From Blattamonas nauphoetae (lineage: Eukaryota > Preaxostyla > Oxymonadida): DNA of 64,000 nt. Below, one piece after another: positions 41,551 through 51,586 of this stretch. Position 1 is the first letter of the stretch. Every line of letters starts with the position of its first letter. The position numbers were made by a program, and so were the translations under genes. Under the pieces are notes generated by a model. It was not told the origin of the DNA and did not search any database. It was given only the letters and a program-made list of their open reading frames with translations. The DNA lies in assembly GCA_033064195.1 (NCBI GenBank), contig JARBJD010000006.1, positions 620,001-684,000 of the forward strand, written 5' to 3'.

Positions 41551-42450
41551 GAACTAGTGACAGGTGAAACTAACGATGTTTCGCTGTCAGTTGGTTCGTC
41601 AGTGAAGCACATTGTTTCGATGAAGTTCAGAGTTTTAGACGATGCGTGGATGGGGTCAGCATTGCTGTATCCTTGGTCAGATGCTGAACTGTCGTATGGA
41701 GTGGAATACAATGCGACTGAGTTCTCTCAAACAGTCTCGTCGACGACAGCCACTCACTTCTCCGAAGCCAATCTCGAAAAGATCATGGCAGAACCGCCTC
41801 GTCTGACCACTCCGAATCCGTTTGTTGAATATTCGGATCAGGACAAGAAAGGAGTTGTGTCGCTGTCTGGGATTGGTCTCTCTGAGGAGTACACAGTGAG
41901 GATGACTCAGTCGAAAGGATTGTCTGGGACTGAGACGATGAGTGTGTCATTCGATTCGTCTGGGAATGGAAGAATCAATGGAGTTCTTTATGGCACAGCT
42001 GGAGTTGGTGAACTTGGACTGAAATATGTCACGATTTATGAAGTGAGTGGGATGATGAATTCTTCATCGAAACCAGTTCATTTTGAGTCTGACCTTGTGT
42101 TTGAAACGATTGCTGAACTATCGCGTCTAACCAAGGTGAATCAACCCACTGTTGGATTTGTTGGACATCGCATGGTTACTGGAGAGTATTCTGTGTCACT
42201 GGAGAATATGGCAGACGATGACATCATCGACGGGAACGGACTGGAGACTATCCTTCGTGGATGCAGCATGATCCTCGGAATATGGAGTGCCGATATTGGT
42301 TTCGGCGTAGAGCAAAGTTGCTCTTGGACTTTCGGGTTTATTTTGACGGAGACGAAGAGGGCAGTGCACGATCCAGTTGGAGAACAGGAAAACGGCGAAG
42401 AGTCCATCCTCATCAACGAGGTGATGACTCCCAAGACTCACTCTTCGTAG
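41539..42450 (+). CDS. Receptor-ectodomain fragment carried by the DIRS-like element
   Basis: A 303-aa open frame from the ATG at 41539. Residues from about 15 to 230 show the same beta-sandwich repeat grammar as receptors A/B: a linker, a strand pattern like VVSLSGIGLSEEYTVRMTQ, a GRINGVLYG turn, a YVTIYEVSGM strand and a FETIAELSRLT linker (compare FVPAEPSRLTSV in A). It covers roughly two repeats and is a diverged relative rather than a copy of A or B. It has no signal peptide, TM or kinase tail. The last codons overlap the internal complementary region. Whether it is translated is unknown. It lies on the same strand as the gag-position ORF. Confidence 0.6.
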   Translation: MTGMELVTGETNDVSLSVGSSVKHIVSMKFRVLDDAWMGSALLYPWSDAELSYGVEYNATEFSQTVSSTTATHFSEANLEKIMAEPPRLTTPNPFVEYSDQDKKGVVSLSGIGLSEEYTVRMTQSKGLSGTETMSVSFDSSGNGRINGVLYGTAGVGELGLKYVTIYEVSGMMNSSSKPVHFESDLVFETIAELSRLTKVNQPTVGFVGHRMVTGEYSVSLENMADDDIIDGNGLETILRGCSMILGIWSADIGFGVEQSCSWTFGFILTETKRAVHDPVGEQENGEESILINEVMTPKTHSS

Positions 42451-42509
42451 CTCGGCTGAATCAGATCACTGCAGAGTGATCGAAGATTTAGCAGAGCGAA
42501 GAAGAGTGA
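42436..42509 (+). repeat. Internal complementary region (ICR) of DIRS-like element
   Basis: 42436-42481 is the reverse complement of the left end (39597-39642). 42481-42509 is the reverse complement of the right end (about 42707-42735). The two abut and share the three bases atc. On the minus strand this reads as right end joined to left end. Both halves run a few bases into the inner repeat common to the two termini. This overlap is what the DIRS replication model uses to join the ends. Confidence 0.85.
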
Positions 42510-42659
42510 CCACCCTCCCACCCGACAAGGAATGGTTTCAGTTGATGTGGAGTGTCTTCGCTCTGCCCTTTGGTTTTTGGTTTTGTTATTCTTTTCGACG
42601 TGATTAGACCTTGATTCGGCATGTACTCTTCTCCCTTTTCTATATGAGTCTCCCAAGGG

Positions 42660-42735
42660 TCTAACCCATTGTTGTGTTCGACTCACTTCAGAGATTGATC
42701 TCACTCACTCTTCTTCGCTCTGCTAAATCTTCGAT
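42660..42735 (-). repeat. Right terminal inverted repeat of DIRS-like element
   Basis: Inner section 42660-42712 is the inverted copy of 39633-39686. The outer tip 42713-42735 (ttcgctctgctaaatcttc + GAT) differs from the left tip, although a 24-base part aligns loosely with four mismatches. The tip is restated, inverted, at 42481-42509. Confidence 0.85.
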
Positions 42736-45700
42736 GAACGGAAGATAGTACGACAACGAATTGAAATACAGTCGAGACCCATACATGGCTGGTGGTGGAT
42801 AATGACTGCTGTCCTCGTTCACTTCCATCGTTGGCGGGAGGAGATTGCGAGAGAGTTGGGGATAGCCTTCCACTTCGACGTGTCGATACTGACCATCTTC
42901 ATCGAATGACCGACCGCTCAACGAAAAGAGGTTGCCACACAGATTGGAGAGATACTGCTCCAAATCTGGATGAGTGTCGGCGAATCTTTTGGAGAAGAAG
43001 AGATCAGATCCTTCAGCAAACGAATTGTTGAAGTATTTCTCGGCTTCGAAAGAGAACTGACCAGTTGTGGCATCTCCATCAATATATGCTCCAGATCCTT
43101 TCCTCGCCTTGCATCCAGAAAAAGCTGCAAAATAGAAGTCACTCTGAAACATATTCCAATCACTAGCCCCAATTGTGACGGAAGTGGATACTTCGCTGCA
43201 GACGTAAAGGCCACCGCCCAAGTCAGCCGAGCAGTCGACAATATGAGTCAATGAGATGGAAACATGCAGATCTTGGATATTCTGATTCTCAACACACACT
43301 GCTCCTCCTTTGGAAGTGGCCGAACATCGAAAGAATTGGGTCGAAGAGGCTGAAAATGAACAGTTCTGGACAAAGATGGCACCACCGTTCGCAGCGTGGC
43401 AGTCTGTCATCGGGACTGCGTCGAAAGAGACGATTGTATCCTTTGCGTTGAGAAGTGCCCCGTTTCCAGATGTGGTAAGGTTTGTCACACAGCAGATAGG
43501 GCAATCATAGACTGTTGTAAATTTGAAAGACCCTCCTCTCGTTTCGAAGCAGGAGTGAGTGGCGAAAACCATTGAGACGACTGATGTATTTTGAAGCGAG
43601 ATTGATCCTTCGGATCGACAGAATGCTCTGTTTGAAAGGCCACCGTCGGAGGAAAGGATCGACTGACTCACATACAGAGTGGAAGAGCTGTCGAGAGTGA
43701 TCATTGGATCTGTCTGTTTCGTGCTGAGAATGAGAATGCAGGACGTGATGGTGAAAGTGGAAGATGATTGCATTGAGAAAAGCGTTCCATCTGTCTGTGA
43801 CGACTGAGTCAGTGGAGAGCAGTGAGAGTACTCCTCCGATCGGATGGTTAAATCCCCTCCACTCTTCTCGATTGGTCTGAATGATGTCATTTCCTCTCGC
43901 GTGTTGTAGAGAGTGAAATCGAAACTGGTGTTTTCAACAATAACGGCTGAGAGATCCAGAGCTTCCACATCACTCGTGGTGAGAGAGATATTGCAGAATT
44001 GGACTTGGCGATAAAGTTGAGAGTCATCATACACATCGAATTGTGATGGAAGACGGAAGGAACCTGACTTACCAGTACCATCGACAACGTGAGGCGAATG
44101 ACTGAGCGATGACAAAGACTTTTCGAATTTGGAAAAATCATCAACAGTGATTGTTGAAAGGTGGATATCATGAGCGACAGATTCGTCTCTGCCACGATTG
44201 AGATAGAAGAGTGTTTTGGAAAAGGTAACATCTGACAGATCGGTGACATTCAGATGGATGGCTCCACACAATCCAGTTTTCGAGTGACAAGACGAGAATT
44301 GGGCACTGATGTTGAGAGCAGCAGCGCCCTCGCAATCGAGTGCGGCTCCTCCCAAACCACTCGTTCGCGTCAGATGTCGGAAGACAACAGAGCTCAGCGT
44401 CAGACTCCCATCCACAACTGAGACCACACTTGATGAACTCTCAATTTGGTGGAAGAGTGACATACGTATTACAACGACAGCTGTGTCTGAAATCGAGATC
44501 AGCGAGCATTTCATCGACGAGAGAGAGTCGAAGTGGCAGCGTTCGAAAGAGGCTGTGCCAGCGGAGAACACGAATGGAGCTGAAGAAATGCCATCCACTT
44601 CAACCATCTTCAGATTGTTCAACGACACTGACACGTCTACCGTGCTCTTCACAATGGCAGCACCAGACAGAGGAACCAGATCGAGATATGTCAACGTGAC
44701 AGTCCCCGAATTGTCCAAAATCAGAGAGAACGATGACGAGGTTTCAGTTGAGTCCCACTCGTCTCTTGGATAGTATCCATATATTGTGGGAGAGCTGGAC
44801 GCCACAATGTGAACTTCTCCAAACGAGCCAGTTCCGAGTTTGATTTCCTTCGACTCACTCGGTCCCACTTTCTGAAGAGCGGTAGAGAGAGAGCTACAGG
44901 GCGAGGAGAACGAGCAGTCTTCCCCTTCCGCACCACTCGCCACAAACAACACATCATCTGTCACTTTAAAATCACTCGATTGTGTGCATCCAAATGCTAC
45001 TGAGACAGAATTGAGTGGAACGTTGATTTTCCAATCCGGATATTGTACAGCAGTGTTTCCTTCGAAGTGGCAGAACAGCAGCGACACGGAGGTTCCGGTG
45101 TCCACCCCACCACCCATAATCAAAGCCGTGTTTGACACAAACTCGCAAAAAGAGACGACACAGGGAGTGATAGAGGCAGCTCCTCCAAATCGGTCTGCCT
45201 GACACGACGTGAAGGAGGAGCGAGTGATGGAGTGCGAACCGAACGAGCTGGTGGATAAAGCACCACCGCTGTTGACACATGTGCATCCGACGAACTTGCT
45301 TCCTTCGATTGCGAGTGTCGTGAAGGCTTCGTAATCCCTCGTCATGACGAGGATCGCGCCACCATCTCCGAACTGAGTCTTGCATTCGGTGAATGTGCAG
45401 TTTGTGATGGAGAGAGGCGCTTGTGAGTGATGACGAATAGCACTGCCGCCATACTTAAAGTTAGTATACGGGTCATACTCTTCCTCCGTCATCTGTGTGA
45501 ACGAACAGTCGATGTATGTGACGGGGTTGGCTGCCGTGGCATAGTTGAAGTGGGTTGGTGTGACCAATTCGTGGAGAGTGGAAAGTGACCAATACGAATG
45601 TGATTGAGCTTGAATGAAGTCCTCTCCCTTGAAAGTGTAGGGGGGAGTGAAGAATTGCAGCTCCTTTGTGATGATGTCAGGAAAGGCTGACGTGATATAC

Positions 45701-46692
45701 ACGTCTTTGCTGGTCCAGGGTTTCGAGATCGACGAGCTGATCGAGTTGTTCTGGAAATGAAACGATCCGCCAATGTTGTGGTCCTGGACAATCGTGTTTT
45801 GGAGTGCCCCAACAGAGTCAGACACACTCACGCCAAGGCAGGTCTGCGAGAGTCGTCGAGCCGGAATCAGAGGGCGAGATTTCGACGACGTCAAGTTCAC
45901 AACATTCCATGATTCTATGCACGTTGAAATCTCACTGCTCTCCACAAATGATGGCTGTGATGGAGAAAAGTCGAGTAGCACGCTGTTTCCAGACGTCAGT
46001 TGGTGAGATGACAGTTCAATTGATTTCACCACAACAGAAACACAGAAACTTGGATCTGATGACATTAACTTCGTTAACGGTGCAATGTGACCATTTGGAG
46101 ATTCGAATCGGGTCCGAGACACCACGATCATGGATGGAGATGCCAAGGACGAATCGGATGTCAAAATCAGAGGCGACGTCCATCCACAAGACACAATCGA
46201 GCAGTTTTGGATCGACAGTGATGATGAGACAACTGTCGACAACGAAAATGATGTTCGGGGGGATTGGTCTTGTCGGTTCGACGAAAGATGAGATGTCTGT
46301 TTTGAAGTCAATTCCATCTGAAACGATGAAAGACAAAGAGAGGAGTTCAACACAAGAAGAATACTTCCCGGCATGTGTTTGTTGGTCTGGCGATGTTTCC
46401 AAGACGATTTCGGCACATTCAACCCAAAATCGACATTCGATGAATGTGTCAGTTTCGTTGACACACTTCCAACTAAATCGGTGCAAGAGGAGTGCAATGG
46501 GAGTGAATCAGCAAAATAAAGATTCGACTCAAGTTCGTAGTGTTGTTCATGACGTGGATCAACAGAATTCTTCCATTCACTGTTGAGAAGTGAATGTAGC
46601 GAGATTGGTTGGGAAGTGAGGGAGCGGAAATCGGATCCGAGTGCAACAGAAACGATTTGAATGACGATCAGGGCTAATCGGGTGATGAACAT
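42736..46692 (-). pseudogene. 5' half of third tandem receptor gene
   Basis: Encodes the signal peptide (MFITRLALIVIQIVSVALG, ATG at 46690-46692; an earlier in-frame ATG at 46812 lies in DNA not shared with C/D) and the first about 1320 residues of a C/D-type beta-helix ectodomain. It is clearly more diverged from C and D than they are from each other, with different strands in many turns, but it keeps the GGAI/CSF pattern and the LFVASG...C...PC entry motif. The frame ends by reading into the inserted element. With the other half at 36534-39599 it makes one formerly intact gene. A truncated secreted ectodomain could still be made from this half if it is transcribed. Confidence 0.85.
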
Positions 46693-46705
46693 TAAATCCG
46701 TCGTG

Positions 46706-47645
46706 ATGGGTGTGATCACTAATCCTCGGCGATTTTCTGGTTGGATGACTTCGCTAGTTCCAAGGAGAAACGTCCTCCACGCTATACTGATCCGACAATC
46801 CCTCAAAAACATCTGGCCTTTCTCAGCTTTAAGGAAACGGAGACAATCGAGAATGCAGACTGTTCAGCAGTATTCCAGTCCCTCACTGAAGTGCTGAAGG
46901 ATGATATCAAATTCAATTACGGGATACATAATGGTTCCATATTCTTCTTTGGACAATTAATTGACTTTAGCCCATTCGGAGTGTGTCGTGTGTCAATTGA
47001 AATCCTCCACGATCTCGTCCCAACGCCAGATAACCCATGCCAAGGTTTCATTGAAGGAATGGGTGTCATTATCTCCTCGAAATATCCCAATCTTGTGGAC
47101 AAAGCGCTGGGAGCCGTCATCAAATTCTTCACTAGCGTCTTATTCCAACACTGTCTGGAAATGATTCAAGGTGGGCTTGTTCCAACTATCATCTCCGCCC
47201 TCCAACCACATCTTATGGAACCTGTTCATAAGCCACTTTATCACGATGAAGTTCTCTCGATCATCGACGTTGCACTCGCCCTGACCTCCCCCGCTCCTTG
47301 CGACGTTACAGAGGAGGTTAAACAACTCCCAAAGGACTTGTTCTTGATTCAGTTTATTTCAACGTTATTCATCCGATGCAAGGCTATCTCCGGCATCTGT
47401 GCGACAATCTCGAAAACGTCATGAAACACTATCCACTGGATTGGAAATTCTCATCAATTCTCAGTGGACTTCTTCGAATCTGTGGGCTTCATTCTGCAAC
47501 GATGAATGAACTCGACATCTCTCAAATCTCTCATTCCATCAGTTTGCTTCTCTCATCTCCACTCGCGATAGATACTTGGGATCCTGTTGCTCAGAACGTT
47601 CTTAGATATCTCCCTCGGTGGCTACTCAGCCCATGCTCACAATGA
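46706..47645 (+). pseudogene. Broken helical-repeat (ARM/HEAT-like) gene 1
   Basis: The main frame, 46723-47424, encodes a helical protein like those at 47824, 49615 and 51587 (for example LGAVIKFFTSVLFQHCLEMIQGG, split here as LGAVIKFFTSVL and CLEMIQGG; then LVPTIISALQPHL). It has no usable ATG at its front; an ATG at 46706 opens MGVITNPRRFSG in another frame. The C-terminal part continues in a third frame at 47376-47645 (LRHLCDNLENVMKHY ... LLSPCSQ). At least two frame breaks are therefore needed to read it. An unrecognised short intron could explain one, but I found no good GT-AG pair. It lies head to head with the third receptor gene, start to start, only 14 bp from that gene's ATG. Confidence 0.6.
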
Positions 47646-47823
47646 CAGAAACTTTCGACGAAAGTCCAATATGCCAGATAGTGACATATTCGTTGTCAAT
47701 GATAACTAATTTCATTCTTCTATTGATCCTGATTGTTTTTCATCACACAATTAGTGGATTGTGTAAACGATTCGATGTCAAACAGAATATGACCGACAAT
47801 GGGATGATCCTCCTCCCTTTTCA

Positions 47824-48897
47824 ATGGAAGAAGAATTAGTTGCTTTGAACACGCCCAATGATGCATGTTTGAATCCTTCACCGGAATCACATTCAACTGT
47901 CAACACATTGCATGAGCCATTCCTGAATTTCGATCCGGACTCAGTTTTATCGTTTAATGACAAATCAACGATTTACTGTTCGCTTGTTGCCCTTGTGAAA
48001 GATAACTATCACTTTGATGATGCCCTTCAGGACAAAGCTACCCAGTTTTTGAAGAGCCTTGAGCCGACGTGGGATGAAGTCGAGCTGGCGAACAAACTCG
48101 TCACAGACCTCGTTCCCTCTTCAACTCGATCACCATCTGGCTTTATTTCGAGTATACTCACTCTGTTGTCATCTCCCCATTCGACAGTGGTTACAGCAGC
48201 GTTGTCATTCCTCCGCGAATCAACAATCATTTCGTCAACAGGATTTCGATATCAACTGATGGAGTCAGATCTCATCTCGAAGCTCATTGCGACTGTTCAA
48301 CCTCACACACTGCCAATTTCAGGAAATGAAACGATGATTGACAGTTTAAACTCAATCATCACCAGTCACCTCACCCTCACACTCCCATCTAATCTCAGAG
48401 AGCTTGGCATCACTAATACTGCCATCACGTTGCATTATCGTGAAGTGTTCTTCCAGAAGGTTATGGTTCCATCGTCTCAATTTGTGTTGTTTCTGATCTC
48501 AAATCGGCACATCCTCAACGAAGACTTGATCGGCTCATCTATGACTCTATTGCTCACACTCCTTGAAATATCTCCATACCATCAGTCAACATTAGAATTT
48601 GTTCTCGCATCTCCCATTGTGATGTTTTTCTCAAGTTGTCTCTCCCTCGTCCAACAAAATAGTCTTCTCTGCGCTCTTTCCATCATCATCGAATTTACAC
48701 TGAATGAATGGAAGACAGAAGGTGCAGAAGTTGTCCAATCTGGGAAACGGATGATGCAAGCTCTGTTTTCGGAAGGTTTCGAAGATACACTCGAACAGAA
48801 GTCGATACACCACAGTCATGATTTTTATGGCCCACAATTTGTCGAATGTTATCGCTCCGTCTTGCAATTGCTAGGATCGAATGTGAAAAGGCGGTGA
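47824..48897 (+). CDS. Helical-repeat (ARM/HEAT-like) protein 2
   Basis: A 357-aa intact single-exon frame from the ATG at 47824. It is almost entirely amphipathic helices (SLVALVKD, ALQDKATQFLKSLEP, GFISSILTLLSS, LTLLEISP, LEFVLASPIVMFFSS), fitting an ARM/HEAT-type solenoid, and ends in LLGSNVKRR. It has clear relatives at 49615 and 51587, sharing in order PFL, YCSLVALVKD, a KSLEP helix, SPSGF.SSILTLLSSP, SNRH, LEFVLASPIVM and SGKRM. The start MEEELVA differs from the MGN starts of the others, so the first exon could have been missed. Substrate and partner unknown. A scaffold or adaptor role is only inference from the fold. Confidence 0.75.
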   Translation: MEEELVALNTPNDACLNPSPESHSTVNTLHEPFLNFDPDSVLSFNDKSTIYCSLVALVKDNYHFDDALQDKATQFLKSLEPTWDEVELANKLVTDLVPSSTRSPSGFISSILTLLSSPHSTVVTAALSFLRESTIISSTGFRYQLMESDLISKLIATVQPHTLPISGNETMIDSLNSIITSHLTLTLPSNLRELGITNTAITLHYREVFFQKVMVPSSQFVLFLISNRHILNEDLIGSSMTLLLTLLEISPYHQSTLEFVLASPIVMFFSSCLSLVQQNSLLCALSIIIEFTLNEWKTEGAEVVQSGKRMMQALFSEGFEDTLEQKSIHHSHDFYGPQFVECYRSVLQLLGSNVKRR

Positions 48898-48939
48898 AAT
48901 GCTGCATATAAAAGGACACATCGAAGCCGCCCCTCTCGA

Positions 48940-49377
48940 ATGACTCCACACTCATCTCTACGGACTCTCCTCGGATGTCGTAAATGCACTGATTGCTGGT
49001 GCCGACGAATATATTCTGTGATAGCCTTCAATCGTCCAGAAATGGTTACTCCATTAGGCTTCGCCGTTCTCAACGCGACTGTCTTTCTCTGTCACATTGT
49101 CAACCGTTTTCTCTCCAATTTATTCCTCTTGTCACAGAACGATACATTGCAACCAGATCATCTTTCCCAATCTCGACTTTTCGACCAGCTCAGAACACTT
49201 CTCGTTTTTCTCGTCGAAATGGGATCTCCCCCACATTTCCACACTTCCAAAGCCATCCACCATTTTTTGAGGTATGTTTTGCTTTTTGGGATTCTAAATT
49301 GGGACCATTTGCAGATTCTTCGTATTGTCATTTTTCCACCTTCACCAGGCTTTGGATCTCCCTTTCACCAGTCTTAA
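48940..49377 (+). CDS. Unidentified ORF, possibly an exon remnant
   Basis: An open frame of 145 codons with an ATG start and gene-like composition in its middle (NRFLSNLFLLSQ, LFDQLRTLLVFLVEMG). A gtatgt...ttgcag pair at about 49272-49315 could be an intron near its end. No relative in the window and no known domain. It sits between two genes of the helical-repeat cluster and may be a decayed member or an independent small gene. Confidence 0.3.
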   Translation: MTPHSSLRTLLGCRKCTDCWCRRIYSVIAFNRPEMVTPLGFAVLNATVFLCHIVNRFLSNLFLLSQNDTLQPDHLSQSRLFDQLRTLLVFLVEMGSPPHFHTSKAIHHFLRYVLLFGILNWDHLQILRIVIFPPSPGFGSPFHQS

Positions 49378-49614
49378 ATCTCCACAAACATTTCGTCACA
49401 GACGAGAATCCACTTGATAAGAAACAGAAAGTCGTATTTAGTTGTCATTTCAACTTTTTCATTTGTCTCGTGATAAGATCATTTATCTCCCGTTCTTTGT
49501 GTGACTCTGCCCAAGAGTCTGCCAAATATCTTCCGAACCAATACATTCTGACACGTTTCAATCGTTAGATCCTGAGGCCCTATCTTTAAGTCCCTCGCTT
49601 TTCGGATCGTGGAG

Positions 49615-50690
49615 ATGGGGAATCTATCCGCAATACCAATGTCTTTTTCGAAACCTAATCCCTCTGGTATTTCTCATCATTGTTCTTCATGCTTCTTCCC
49701 TCTTCAGCATTCATGAACTGGGATGGACGTCCAATCCTAACAAATTCTAAACGATTGGCGATCTTTCGTTCACTAGTTCAAAGTCTTCAAGACCCACAAT
49801 CATTCAGTTCTTCATTAGAAAACAAAGCAGTGTCATTTCTCTCCCAGATCGAGCCTGATTCTGCGAAGGATGTCGATTCGTTCGTCTTCGGCATTGTTCC
49901 CTTATCACAACGTGCATCATTAAGGACTTTTGTTGAATCAATGAGAGAATTGATTTCTTGGCCCAATCAGCAGATTGTGGGAGCTTCATTGGCGTTAGTT
50001 TGGAACATCGCTTTGTTCTCGTCAGACAACACTCTTTTCAAGCTCGTCACGAATGGTCTTGTCCCACAAATCATCTCCTCTCTCAATCCACTCATTCTTT
50101 CGTTCGCAGACGCTGAAGATATTCACTCTCAACTCATGAACATCGTCAACTGCACTCTCTTCATCTTGTCTCCAGCTGGCTTGACAACACTCAAAATATC
50201 ACATCCATCTGAACAACAAGCACTTTGTGAGGCAGTCCTCACTCAAATTCTGATCCCATCGAACGATTATATTGCACATCTGTGTGCACACCGTTATTCG
50301 ATTGTGGATGGCCTCCAATCGTCTCGTACCATGCTATTCCTTGCGAAAATCATCAAAGTCTGCCCAAGTCATGAACAAATAATGGACTACGTCCTCAAAC
50401 TACCCATATTTCTCACAATCCCAAGTTTAATGACGTTTTTCGAATCTGACGGCATGAATCTCGACACTCTGCGCTCAATGATCCTCACTGAGCGAGGATG
50501 GGCGAATGTCGGCGGAGAGCTTCTTGAAAAACGGAAGATGGTTCTTCGATTGCTGAGAAACGAGGGTTTTGAGGCCATTGTCGAACAACGACTAAAAAAC
50601 GACATCAATGGAGGAGAAGGACAAAATCTCGTCAAAAGAACCGTCGAATGGAACAATTTGCTGGGAATGAACGCGAAATCGTTTGAATAG
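49615..50690 (+). CDS. Helical-repeat (ARM/HEAT-like) protein 3, with one 41-nt intron
   Basis: I place the start at the ATG at 49615 (MGNLSAIP) and a 41-nt intron at 49667-49707 (gtattt ... ctcttcag). Splicing joins codons to give PSAFMNWDG and leads into the long downstream frame. The exons sum to 1035 nt, 344 aa plus stop. The start matches the MGN start of the paralogue at 51587, and both fit an N-myristoylation signal (Gly2). The rest is a helical solenoid (LISWPNQQIVGASLALVWN, TNGLVPQIISSLNPLI) aligned with genes 2 and 4. The alternative is an ATG in the second exon (49689 or 49713), which would lose the shared N-terminus. Function unknown; membrane-linked adaptor is a guess. Confidence 0.7.
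49667..49707 (+). other. 41-nt GT-AG intron
   Basis: Starts gtattt and ends tcttcag with a pyrimidine-rich 3' half. It restores the MGN reading frame to the body of the protein and leaves a total exon length divisible by three. Confidence 0.75.
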
Positions 50691-50719
50691 CAACGGAAGT
50701 GATCCATCGCGCTTGGTGA

Positions 50720-51079
50720 TCATGACGGCACTCCTTCCGGAAGGCCAAACAGGGATATATTGAATGTTGGGCAAATTTTGGAGGACACAGGAGGAGTGCC
50801 CACTGTGACAGGAAAGAATAGTTCACTGCACGATTCTGAAAATGGATTTTGTTGCGGATGCTCCGACGAGGCGATGACGGACAGCTGATTGTTTGGAGAG
50901 GGTCCACAAAGAACAACTGTGTGCGTGCACAAATTTTCGGTCCATTCGAATTTGTAAGTGTCCAGTTCTGTACAACGAAGGATGGTGCCTAATGATCCTT
51001 GACCAATGCAACACGAAGAATGGATGCGCAAACAATTGTCAAGAATAGATGGCAGAACAGAACACACAAATATGCTCAT
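50720..51079 (-). CDS. Unidentified beta-rich ORF
   Basis: A 119-aa frame from an ATG at 51077-51079, convergent with the preceding gene. It looks beta-rich (GQGSLGTILRCTE, FEWTENLCTHTVVLCG) with several cysteines and a Ser/Pro-rich C-terminus. It may be a fragment of a larger ligand-binding domain or the last exon of a gene starting upstream of 51080. No family recognised. Confidence 0.35.
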   Translation of the reverse strand: MSIFVCSVLPSILDNCLRIHSSCCIGQGSLGTILRCTELDTYKFEWTENLCTHTVVLCGPSPNNQLSVIASSEHPQQNPFSESCSELFFPVTVGTPPVSSKICPTFNISLFGLPEGVPS

Positions 51080-51272
51080 CAGGCAAGAATGAAGAGGGGA
51101 CCGAGCCTAGCGGAACGGCACCAGTTTCGATCGGAGGAAAGCTGGATCGATCAATGACTCTACCATGGCGTCCTGTTTCAACAGATTGTATTCTCATCCC
51201 CAACTTTCATTGACGATGTAATTCACTCACCTGGACCCGATCAGGAAGATCGAAATGTGGTAACTTCACCAC

Positions 51273-51586
51273 ATGTCCTTGACCAAAACAGAACCAATAA
51301 CCCACTTCCAGATTATAAATTGGAGAATCTTGTTACAGGTGTGGAGTCACTTCTTTCCATGGATTGTACACATACATAGAAGTTTTTGGATAGACTACGA
51401 TGGCCACCATCCTTCAATTTCAATGATTTGGGGCGATTTGATTGATTTTGAACTTCAGAACAGTATTGATAATCATTTATCTCTTCATTTTCATGACATT
51501 CAAACAGAGAATTCGTACATTGTGCAGGTATTGAGTCGGTCTGCCACAAAGAACGAACAATGGAATGATCAATATTCCTTCTCGCA
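51273..51586 (+). CDS. Possible exon or gene fragment with a W-x-DL motif
   Basis: An open frame with gene-like composition (IDYDGHHPSISMIWGDLIDF). The middle resembles a piece of the frame at 55043-55390 (DSYSPSSISLSWEDLSPE): both have SIS-x(2)-W-x-DL preceded by an aspartate-tyrosine stretch. It overlaps the start of the next gene in another frame if read to its stop at 51635, so it is either a relic or is spliced. Confidence 0.22.

Larger units (their letters stand above)
39600..42735 (+). mobile_element. DIRS-like retroelement, non-autonomous, inserted in the third receptor gene
   Basis: A 3136-bp insertion. Parts: left terminal inverted repeat 39600-39686; right terminal inverted repeat 42660-42735, sharing a 50-odd-bp inner section with the left but having a different outer tip; internal complementary region 42436-42509, which reads as the reverse complement of the left tip followed directly by that of the right tip, as in the joined ends of a circle. 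Target and element share GAT: one GAT (39597-39599) remains at the left edge, one (42733-42735) at the right, and one lies at the join in the internal region. There is no longer target duplication. This combination is the hallmark of DIRS-group tyrosine-recombinase retroelements. It holds one gag-position ORF and a host-derived segment. No reverse transcriptase, RNase H or recombinase is seen, so it would depend on relatives. Its parts look whole and its age appears young. Confidence 0.75.

Noticed and set aside
39600-42735. Reading the 3.1-kb insertion as an ordinary DNA transposon, or as two abutting MITEs (39600-42480 and 42481-42735)
   Set aside because: The tips differ while the inner repeats match, and the internal region joins both tips in circle order with one shared GAT. 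A single DIRS-type element explains all of this at once.
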